A stretch of DNA of 7,857 nucleotides from Candidatus Hodarchaeota archaeon. GTDB taxonomy: Archaea > Asgardarchaeota > Heimdallarchaeia > Hodarchaeales > Hodarchaeaceae. Every line of letters begins with the position of its first letter. Position 1 is the stretch's first letter. The position numbers and the translations under genes were made by a program. The notes beneath the pieces were generated by a model. That model saw nothing but the letters and a program-made list of their open reading frames with translations. It made no database searches and was not told the DNA's origin. Shown here piece after piece: positions 1 through 4,567 of the stretch. The stretch covers positions 1-7,857 of the forward strand of contig JAEOSP010000599.1 in assembly GCA_016840305.1 (NCBI GenBank), in the 5' to 3' direction.

Positions 1-65
1 AAATCCTTATTTTACGACGACATCTTTACTTGAGCTGTATTCTTTCAATTCCTTTAGATCTTGTA
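1..65. other. Window edge, no assignable gene
   Basis: The first 65 bases lie downstream of the minus-strand methyltransferase gene. Plus-strand frame 1 is open only to a TGA at 31-33 and could be the last ten codons of a gene entering from the left, but ten codons cannot be identified. No thymine-rich terminator for the methyltransferase is visible on the minus strand. Confidence 0.3.
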
Positions 66-572
66 TTATCGTCTTTTAAAGGAGGAAACTCTTGGAATCC
101 ATCTAGAAACCTGATTCATATACTCACGGTATTCAGTTCCTAACACTTTCAACAATTCTGCTTCCTCAAATATTATCATCCTATCAAAGAAGAAAACAGC
201 TATAATCCAAACTATTAAGGCGAGAAAAGATAGGGATATGAAATAAAAGGATAAGAGTAAAACAAGAATGCTTAGGTACATTGGATGGCGAACATAGGAA
301 TAAGCTCCATCAGTAACTAGTTGTGATTTCTGACCAGGTGGTAAAAAAATCTTTTTATGGGAATAATTCAACAAGAGGTAAGATATAGTTAAGCCTATGA
401 CAAAAAGGATTACTCGAAGAACGAATGGGACGATATTCCTTACATCTAAAGCAAATTGAATCAAAAAAGAATCAAGAAGTAAAATTATGAAAAAAATAAC
501 AACACTCCCAATTTGGATCTGATGTGAATTGGGATGTTCGTATCCAATTCCTGGTTTATGTTTATCTGACAT
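66..572 (-). CDS. Isoprenylcysteine carboxyl methyltransferase (ICMT)-like membrane methyltransferase
   Basis: This 168-residue integral membrane protein fits the ICMT/PEMT-like methyltransferase superfamily, which uses S-adenosylmethionine to methylate lipid-linked or hydrophobic substrates at the membrane. Hydrophobic segments lie at about residues 22-42, 48-69 and 98-130. The family signature is clear: RHPMY at 95-99, the acidic pair E136-E137 after the last membrane segment, and then GTEYREY and VSRWIP at 145-160, which in ICMT-type enzymes line the cofactor and active site. The length is normal for short prokaryotic members. The substrate cannot be read from the sequence: eukaryotic ICMT methylates prenylated CaaX cysteines, but many prokaryotic relatives act elsewhere. 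The ATG at 572 has no good Shine-Dalgarno. A TATA-like palindrome centred about 22 bases upstream suggests a leaderless or nearly leaderless transcript. Family call firm, substrate unknown. Confidence 0.85.
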   Translation of the reverse strand: MSDKHKPGIGYEHPNSHQIQIGSVVIFFIILLLDSFLIQFALDVRNIVPFVLRVILFVIGLTISYLLLNYSHKKIFLPPGQKSQLVTDGAYSYVRHPMYLSILVLLLSFYFISLSFLALIVWIIAVFFFDRMIIFEEAELLKVLGTEYREYMNQVSRWIPRVSSFKRR

Positions 573-585
573 AGTTATCCCACGT

Positions 586-603
586 AATTCAAATATTTGA
601 ATT
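586..603. promoter_or_regulatory. 18-bp perfect palindrome, probable operator/TATA upstream of the methyltransferase gene
   Basis: AATTCAAATATTTGAATT is a perfect 18-base palindrome ending 13 bases before the ATG of the minus-strand methyltransferase gene. Its AAATATTT core is TATA-like and sits about 22 bases from the start codon, the spacing expected for an archaeal TATA box driving a leaderless mRNA. The symmetry also suits a dimeric regulator. Promoter or operator function is inferred from position and symmetry only. Confidence 0.45.
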
Positions 604-737
604 TATAGATAAGTGTGGTTATTGAGGCACATTTCTTAAGACGAAAAACTCAAGAAAGAATGAAAGATTGCGAGGGAGACTTCTGCTTGTATTAATTCTT
701 ATATGGATCAAACACTCAATGAAATCCCTTTAGAGAA

Positions 738-1160
738 TTATTCCCCGACTACAAAGTATATATATGCGATTATTGCGCATGAGAGAATAACAAAGAATAC
801 TGCAAACCATTCGTTAAATAATAACCAAGTTGTGACAGCAAAGATAAGGATGATGGCTCCTATTTCTGTAAGTCCAATTCTTGCACCGATGTATTCTCTG
901 ATTACACTATAAACCATCAATGTATTGAAAAAAATCACTCCCCATACCACAAGATGGAATATTGTCAGTAGAGGGGTATTTGTTCCTCCTAGAAGGTCTA
1001 TTTCCAAATAGAGAACACCTAGAAATGAATTCTTTATCTCTTCTACAAAGAAAAGGAAAATAAGCTCAAGTAATCCACCTGTTGTTACCATTAAAATTCC
1101 TAAAAGGAGAGTTCGTAACTCTTTTGGTACCCACAGATTGCGATAGAGATATTGTGCCAT
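738..1160 (-). CDS. Four-helix integral membrane protein of unknown function
   Basis: The 140-residue product is almost entirely hydrophobic, with membrane segments at about residues 17-39, 63-86, 97-114 and 117-137. Charged residues are mostly confined to the N-terminus (R7, K13, E14, R16) and to loops (E40, E41, K43; R88, E89; R94). I see no catalytic or metal-binding motif. The overall look resembles small four-helix PsiE-like proteins, but the resemblance is too loose to name it. The ATG at 1160 is supported by an AAGGAG Shine-Dalgarno (complement of 1172-1177) 11 bases upstream and by a TATA-like run further out. An open frame on the opposite strand over its 3' part lacks protein-like composition and is judged a shadow. 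The gene lies 165 bases upstream of the methyltransferase gene on the same strand; co-transcription is possible but not shown. Confidence 0.7.
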   Translation of the reverse strand: MAQYLYRNLWVPKELRTLLLGILMVTTGGLLELIFLFFVEEIKNSFLGVLYLEIDLLGGTNTPLLTIFHLVVWGVIFFNTLMVYSVIREYIGARIGLTEIGAIILIFAVTTWLLFNEWFAVFFVILSCAIIAYIYFVVGE

Positions 1161-1171
1161 TTTTTCTTTAG

Positions 1172-1222
1172 CTCCTTAGTGGTGTCTCAAGAGAAAGCCA
1201 AAAATTGTTCAGTTTTTAATTA
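1172..1222 (-). promoter_or_regulatory. Probable promoter and ribosome binding site of the four-helix protein gene
   Basis: On the minus strand a TATA-like TAATTAAAAA (complement of 1213-1222) lies about 40 bases upstream of an AAGGAG Shine-Dalgarno (complement of 1172-1177). Initiation about 25 bases after the TATA box would give a leader of roughly 30 bases that includes the Shine-Dalgarno. The ribosome site is fairly convincing; the TATA call is weaker because the region is AT-rich. Confidence 0.35.
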
Positions 1223-1244
1223 TTTGTTTTTTCTTACTTCATTG

Positions 1245-1380
1245 AATTTAATCTAATACATAAATGAGAACTTACAATACTCATATCAAGGAGCCTTTTA
1301 GCTTGCAGAGAGATAGTTTACTCACCTTTACATAGGTGAGATGTATTTTCAGCTAAACTTATTGAAGATTAGATTTAATT
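1245..1380. repeat. Nested inverted repeats, possible three-way-junction RNA element
   Basis: The outer arms AATTTAATCTAAT (1245-1257) and ATTAGATTTAATT (1368-1380) pair at 12 of 13 positions. They enclose a 5-bp hairpin (ATGAG 1264-1268 with CTCAT 1280-1284) and a perfect 7-bp hairpin (CTCACCT 1321-1327, loop TTACAT, AGGTGAG 1334-1340). The second hairpin can be extended by AGTTTA 1315-1320 with TAAACT 1354-1359. The nesting suggests a folded RNA or a cruciform regulatory element. The strand is unknown, and chance cannot be excluded in AT-rich DNA. Confidence 0.3.
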
Positions 1381-1469
1381 GGATTTTCATCGATATTATT
1401 TTGCTGGTTTCTGACCTTAAAAACTGGGATTTCTGTAGGAGAATATAGTTTCAAAAGGAAAAGAAGGAG

Positions 1470-1509
1470 ACCGTTTAAAAAAAACTGGTTTGGATTAGCT
1501 AATCTTTTT
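1470..1509 (+). other. Hairpin, 12-bp palindrome and T-run: terminator-like or operator-like cluster
   Basis: ACCGTTT (1470-1476) can pair with AAACTGGT (1482-1489) with one bulged T around an A5 loop. Immediately after comes the perfect palindrome GATTAGCTAATC (1493-1504) and then five T residues (1505-1509). If an RNA is transcribed rightward from upstream, this could end it. Otherwise the palindrome could be a regulator site for the GTPase gene 200 bases downstream. Both readings are inference. Confidence 0.25.
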
Positions 1510-1705
1510 AAGTTGAGGGATTAGGTTTTATTATACACATGAATTTAAGAACAAAGTCCTTTCACAGCTCCTATGCTTATTGGACAAACTTGTTTCCAAT
1601 TCAGTCAACTCAGTATTTGGATGATTTTAAGCAACAATAGTCTCGAGAGAATTCAAATTCCTTCTAGATAACAAACATGGGCAATTTACAGAATGGTGTA
1701 ACGTT

Positions 1706-2407
1706 ATGAAAATTGTGATTCTTGGCCCCTACAACTCTGGAAAATCAACAACGGTTCACAAAATCTGCACGGGTTCTGCTATCTCTATCGATTATGGGGG
1801 AACCACGGTTGCTTTAGACCACTGTAAATCAAATATTTATGGTGTAGAAGTTTTTCTTTTTGGAACACCAGGATTGCAGCGATTTGATATCATCAGGAAA
1901 ATCCTGAGCAAAGGGGCTGACGGTATTTTGTTTGTGATAGATTCAGTAAATGTTGCTTCTTTTGATGAGGCAAAGAAGCTTCTAGAAGAAATCGATGAAA
2001 TCCTTCCAGGAACTCCAATAGTTCTATGTGCGAATAAACAAGATATTTTAGGTGCAAAAAAACCAGAAGAAGTATCAAGCATAGTGTTAGGGAAGCGAAG
2101 CGAATCAATCTCAGTTTTAGGTACTTCTGCAAAAACAGGACATAATATGGAACGAGCGCTGGGTTTGATTGTTCTTAACGCTATAAAACACTATTATCCT
2201 ATTTTGTCGGCAGTAAAAAAGTCTACTGGTGATCTGGATGATATATTGAGATTCACAAATAAACCTGAGGAAGAGATTACCTCACAATTACAATTTGCTT
2301 CATGGAGACGTTTAATAATCGCTGATTGGGATAATAAACGTTATTATCTGGCCAAAGGAGTATCAAATATTCTTGATATTCTTGAATTTGGTCATAAACA
2401 AATCTAA
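1706..2407 (+). CDS. Small Ras/Arf-like GTPase with extra C-terminal domain (SRPRB/MglA-like group)
   Basis: The 233-residue protein has an N-terminal GTPase domain (residues 1 to about 165). G1 is GPYNSGKST (7-15), a G2 threonine lies at 33-34, G3 is FGTPGLQRF (52-60), G4 is NKQD (110-113) and G5 is SAK (141-143). GTPG in place of the usual DxxG is characteristic of the prokaryotic SRP-receptor-beta-like/MglA-like GTPases. Leucine 57 occupies the position of the Ras catalytic glutamine, so hydrolysis may be slow or need a partner. About 65 further residues follow. Residues 172-218, with two predicted helices and then a strand pair ending near KRYYLA, look like a small winged-helix domain; that is an inference. 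No lipidation motif is present at either end. The ATG at 1706 has only a weak GGTG upstream. It begins a plus-strand string with the zinc-ribbon and THUMP genes (gaps of 31 and 21 bases). Confidence 0.85.
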   Translation: MKIVILGPYNSGKSTTVHKICTGSAISIDYGGTTVALDHCKSNIYGVEVFLFGTPGLQRFDIIRKILSKGADGILFVIDSVNVASFDEAKKLLEEIDEILPGTPIVLCANKQDILGAKKPEEVSSIVLGKRSESISVLGTSAKTGHNMERALGLIVLNAIKHYYPILSAVKKSTGDLDDILRFTNKPEEEITSQLQFASWRRLIIADWDNKRYYLAKGVSNILDILEFGHKQI

Positions 2408-2438
2408 TCGATGTTTCATGTTTGGAGTGTCAAAAAAA

Positions 2439-2615
2439 ATGGTAGAAAAACCAGATGTTTACATTTGTCAGAATAAAGAATGCCAAAACCGCTTTCAAAA
2501 AGCTGAATTTGTCACCATAGAGGAAGATGGCGTCTATATTACTAAACCAAGCTGTCCAAAATGTAAATCAACTGATCTTATTTCCTCAGCTTGGCTTTTG
2601 CGTGAAGAAGATTAA
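2439..2615 (+). CDS. Small zinc-ribbon protein of unknown function
   Basis: This 58-residue protein has two cysteine pairs typical of a zinc ribbon: CQNKEC (residues 10-15) and CPKC (residues 37-40), separated by a short strand-rich stretch. Such a domain would bind one zinc ion and usually mediates nucleic-acid or protein contact. The start was set at the ATG at 2439 because a GGAG Shine-Dalgarno lies at 2424-2427 with an 11-base gap. The frame is open further upstream to ATGs at 2418 and 2373, but the 2373 start would overlap the GTPase gene and its extra residues do not look conserved. It lies 31 bases after the GTPase gene and 21 bases before the THUMP gene, so co-transcription is likely. 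I do not recognise an orthologous family; it lacks the spacing seen in Spt4. Confidence 0.75.
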   Translation: MVEKPDVYICQNKECQNRFQKAEFVTIEEDGVYITKPSCPKCKSTDLISSAWLLREED

Positions 2616-2628
2616 ACTGATCGAAAAA

Positions 2629-2642
2629 GGGTAGATATGATG
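2629..2642 (+). promoter_or_regulatory. Ribosome site with two adjacent start codons for the THUMP gene
   Basis: GGGT (2629-2632) precedes ATG codons at 2637 and 2640. The gap from GGG is 5 bases to the first ATG and 8 to the second, so the second is the more usual distance. The product differs by one methionine only. Confidence 0.4.
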
Positions 2643-3164
2643 AGCTTTCTGATTAGCTCTCAGCGTTCTTTTGAAAGAGATGCTCTTTCTGAAGCATTTT
2701 ATATTATCTCTGATATTTTGAAGCATGATCTTAAACCTTTAAGATCACGAGTTCCTGGATTATCAATACTAAGGTTGACTGATGAATCAAGTGATCCATT
2801 TGAGATAATATCAAAAATTACAGAATATATTGCGGAGAAAGGCCCTCTTGTAGCGTGTTTGAAAATTGTCCCATTAGAATGCTTAATAAAGACAGATCTC
2901 CAAAATATTGTCCTTAAAACAGCAGAAATGGCAAAATTAAAGATTTTACCATCTAATTCGTGGAGAATAACCGTTAATAAACGTCAAAGTAATTTAGGAA
3001 CATTTCAAGTAATTAACGAAGTAGCAGAAGAGATAAATTGGGGTACGGTTAATTTGAAAAATTATGAACTTGAAGTTCGAATCGAGATTATCAGGGATTT
3101 AACAGGTATAAGCATAATGAAGCCTAGCTTAGAAATAAGTATGGCAAGGTATTCCATTGATTGA
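2637..3164 (+). CDS. THUMP-domain RNA-binding protein, Tan1-like
   Basis: The 175-residue product resembles the archaeal single-THUMP proteins related to yeast Tan1. Tan1 is the tRNA-binding partner of the Kre33/NAT10 acetyltransferase in making N4-acetylcytidine at position 12 of tRNA-Ser and tRNA-Leu. The N-terminal stretch LISSQRSFERDA (5-16) matches the opening of that family. The THUMP domain covers about residues 65-165 and includes SWRITVNKRQSNL (108-120), the helix around 121-133 and the strand VRIEIIRD (147-154) followed by GISI. No catalytic domain is present, so it probably acts as a tRNA-delivery or tRNA-recognition subunit. Two adjacent ATGs (2637 and 2640) are possible starts; an AAGGGT at 2627-2632 serves the second slightly better. 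The gene ends six bases before the convergent cgi121. Family good; the partner enzyme is not in this window. Confidence 0.8.
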   Translation: MMSFLISSQRSFERDALSEAFYIISDILKHDLKPLRSRVPGLSILRLTDESSDPFEIISKITEYIAEKGPLVACLKIVPLECLIKTDLQNIVLKTAEMAKLKILPSNSWRITVNKRQSNLGTFQVINEVAEEINWGTVNLKNYELEVRIEIIRDLTGISIMKPSLEISMARYSID

Positions 3165-3170
3165 ATTAAT

Positions 3171-3752
3171 TCAGTTTTTTGCTTCCAATGATAACAGAGC
3201 AACCTTATGAAGAAAGATCTTCTCAATATCCTGATCTGAGAGTTGGGTTGGAGTATTGTAACCTTCATCCACCAAATATTTCATTACAGATTCTTTTTTC
3301 TCAGAGTAATTATCAATAATCGATAAATCACTCTGAAACTTAAGTTGATCCTTAATGTTTGAGTACGATTCAGATAGAGATGATTCTTTCTTTGCTAGCA
3401 ATACACCAATGATCTTATTCGTGTCTTCCTGAATTCCGATTAAATCAATTGCCTTTTTAATTTGTCTACAACCGACCGCATAAATCATAATTTCCATAGA
3501 CAATGAATTTGATATCATCGATCCTGCTTTATTAGCTTTTTCTGCATGCCATAAGGTTGAATGTATGTGGCGATAGCCCCAAATCAATCGATGATCAAAC
3601 ACTTGAGCACCTAAGAGTGTGTGTTCATTCGTTAATCTATTCAGGATACTCCGTATTTCGGTAGGATTGATATTTAAAGGTAAAACTCCACCAAAAACAA
3701 GATATCTATAGGAATCTAATTTTTGAATTATGAATTCTTCTATTATAATCAT
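3171..3752 (-). CDS. cgi121: KEOPS complex subunit Cgi121
   Basis: The 193-residue protein matches the Cgi121 (PRPK/Bud32-binding) family. In KEOPS, Cgi121 binds Bud32 and captures the tRNA 3' end while Kae1 installs threonylcarbamoyladenosine (t6A) at position 37 of ANN-decoding tRNAs. The diagnostic core is at residues 49-110: AQVFDHRLIWGYRHIHSTLWHA is followed by a serine-rich turn, the helix SLSMEIMIYAVGCRQIKKAI and then IGIQED, corresponding to the conserved family pattern of an internal LExLLYxxGxRQI-like helix. Residues 111-145 continue the fold, and an acidic tail (about 146-193) is more variable. It converges on the THUMP gene with a six-base gap and shares a short divergent promoter region with the phosphoribosyltransferase gene. 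The AGGAG at 3753-3757 (complement) directly abuts the ATG, which is unusually tight. No other KEOPS subunit is visible here. Confidence 0.9.
   Translation of the reverse strand: MIIIEEFIIQKLDSYRYLVFGGVLPLNINPTEIRSILNRLTNEHTLLGAQVFDHRLIWGYRHIHSTLWHAEKANKAGSMISNSLSMEIMIYAVGCRQIKKAIDLIGIQEDTNKIIGVLLAKKESSLSESYSNIKDQLKFQSDLSIIDNYSEKKESVMKYLVDEGYNTPTQLSDQDIEKIFLHKVALLSLEAKN
3175..3180 (+). terminator. T6 tract, possible terminator of the GTPase/zinc-ribbon/THUMP unit
   Basis: Six T residues begin 11 bases after the THUMP stop codon, inside the 3' end of the convergent cgi121 gene. Archaeal transcription often stops at such U-rich tracts without a hairpin. No comparable tract is seen on the minus strand for cgi121. 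Confidence 0.35.
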
Positions 3753-3790
3753 CTCCTAAAAGACTCGAATGTTCAACTTACTGTAATAGG

Positions 3791-3812
3791 GCTTAAATTC
3801 TTTGTTTAAATT
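3791..3812. promoter_or_regulatory. Divergent TATA pair between cgi121 and the phosphoribosyltransferase gene
   Basis: The 105-base spacer contains two TATA-like elements in opposite orientation. TTTAAATT at 3805-3812 reads rightward toward the gene at 3858. GAATTTAAG, the complement of 3792-3800, reads leftward toward cgi121 at 3752. Initiation about 25 bases downstream of each would give short leaders. This is inferred from sequence and spacing. Confidence 0.4.
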
Positions 3813-3857
3813 GTACTCAAATTCCCGTTCATATTCATTCGTAGATGCGTTTGAAAA

Positions 3858-4457
3858 ATGGTTGAATTTAAAATTTTCAGTTGGCGAGATACTGATAATC
3901 TAGCTCGTCAATTGTTTAACCTTGTTAAGAATGACGGTTATACCCCTGAAATAATCTTAGGTATTAGTAGAGGAGGATGGATTCCTGCACGACTCCTAAG
4001 TGACATGTTTGAGGCGAGTTATCTATTAGAAGGTCACAAAACATCATCTATTCTTGCTACGATGCAAATAAGGTTTTATGCTGGTATAGCAGAGACGCAT
4101 TCGAAACCAGTGATCTCACAAGATGTTGGTGTTGACATTTTCCAAAAGAATATTCTATTAATTGATGACTTAGCTGATAGTGGGGAGAGTTTAATATGTG
4201 CTTTAGACTATCTTAAACTTAAAGACCCTCAAGAAGTGAGAATTGCTACATTACTCTATAAGCCATGGTCAAAGGTTAAACCAGATTATTTTGCGGAGGA
4301 AGCAACTGAATGGGTTGTATTCCCTCACGAATATTACGAATTTATGACTGAAAGGACTTTATCACAGAAGTTGGATAAAACAGATGCTTGGGCTACGTTT
4401 TTAGAATTAGGAATTCCAGAATCAGCAGTTATTTTTTTTGTTGAGACCTTTTTTTGA
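3858..4457 (+). CDS. Purine-type phosphoribosyltransferase (type I fold)
   Basis: The 199-residue enzyme belongs to the type I phosphoribosyltransferases, close to the archaeal hypoxanthine/xanthine-guanine branch. It would transfer ribose-5-phosphate from PRPP to a purine base in nucleotide salvage, in the cytoplasm. The PRPP-binding signature is LLIDDLADSGESL (100-112), with the two acidic residues D103-D104. An early loop, GISRGGWIP (35-43), supplies the conserved arginine-glycine turn for pyrophosphate binding. The segment PDYFAEEATEWVVFPHEYYEF (142-162) is typical of this branch; its tryptophan and aromatic residues probably form part of the base pocket. The last residues, VIFFVETFF, are encoded by T-rich DNA that may also act as a terminator. 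It has its own promoter in the spacer shared with cgi121 and no clear Shine-Dalgarno. The exact base specificity cannot be decided. Confidence 0.85.
   Translation: MVEFKIFSWRDTDNLARQLFNLVKNDGYTPEIILGISRGGWIPARLLSDMFEASYLLEGHKTSSILATMQIRFYAGIAETHSKPVISQDVGVDIFQKNILLIDDLADSGESLICALDYLKLKDPQEVRIATLLYKPWSKVKPDYFAEEATEWVVFPHEYYEFMTERTLSQKLDKTDAWATFLELGIPESAVIFFVETFF
4432..4456 (+). terminator. Two T-tracts at the 3' end of the phosphoribosyltransferase gene
   Basis: T8 at 4432-4439 and T7 at 4449-4455 fall within and at the end of the last coding codons; the second runs into the stop codon. Archaeal polymerase terminates at such U-rich tracts, so they may end this transcript before the separately promoted thrS. 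Function is inferred. Confidence 0.4.
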
Positions 4458-4463
4458 GGTTCT

Positions 4464-4517
4464 AGTTAAATAACTCCGCTTTTATTGTATCAGAAATGAA
4501 AGAAAACCTCATTTGAT
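4464..4517 (+). promoter_or_regulatory. thrS promoter region and leader hairpin
   Basis: AGTTAAATAACT (4464-4475) is a short inverted repeat with a TATA-like centre about 100 bases before thrS. Downstream, AAATGA (4494-4499) pairs perfectly with TCATTT (4509-4514). Adding ATC 4489-4491 with GAT 4515-4517 gives a nine-pair stem with a two-base bulge and a nine-base loop. If transcription starts near 4490-4500, the hairpin would lie at or straddle the 5' end of the thrS leader. Confidence 0.3.
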
Positions 4518-4567
4518 CAATACAATCTGTCTTCTCACTGGAAAAAATCGTAAATAGGACGGTCTTT

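Larger units (their letters stand above)
1161..1705. other. Long non-coding spacer rich in inverted repeats
   Basis: About 545 bases separate the minus-strand membrane gene from the plus-strand GTPase gene, so the start regions of both genes face this spacer. No convincing gene is present. A 33-codon ATG frame at 1539-1640 has no nearby ribosome site and an unconvincing composition. The stretch holds several inverted repeats, listed separately, and the promoter of the GTPase gene must lie in it. Candidate TATA elements for that gene (around 1524-1536 and 1622-1630) are too weak to choose between. Confidence 0.6.

Noticed and set aside
703..912. 69-codon plus-strand frame over the four-helix protein gene
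   Set aside because: It overlaps a clearly hydrophobic membrane protein on the other strand that has a good ribosome site; the plus-strand product has no recognisable domain or ribosome site.
1539..1640. 33-codon frame in the spacer before the GTPase gene
   Set aside because: No Shine-Dalgarno at a suitable distance, no recognisable motif, and the length is expected by chance.
1837..2132. Two minus-strand frames inside the GTPase gene
   Set aside because: Shadows of a gene whose G1-G5 motifs are all in the plus frame.
2373..2438. Upstream extension of the zinc-ribbon gene
   Set aside because: It would overlap the GTPase gene and lacks a ribosome site; the ATG at 2439 has a GGAG at a reasonable distance.
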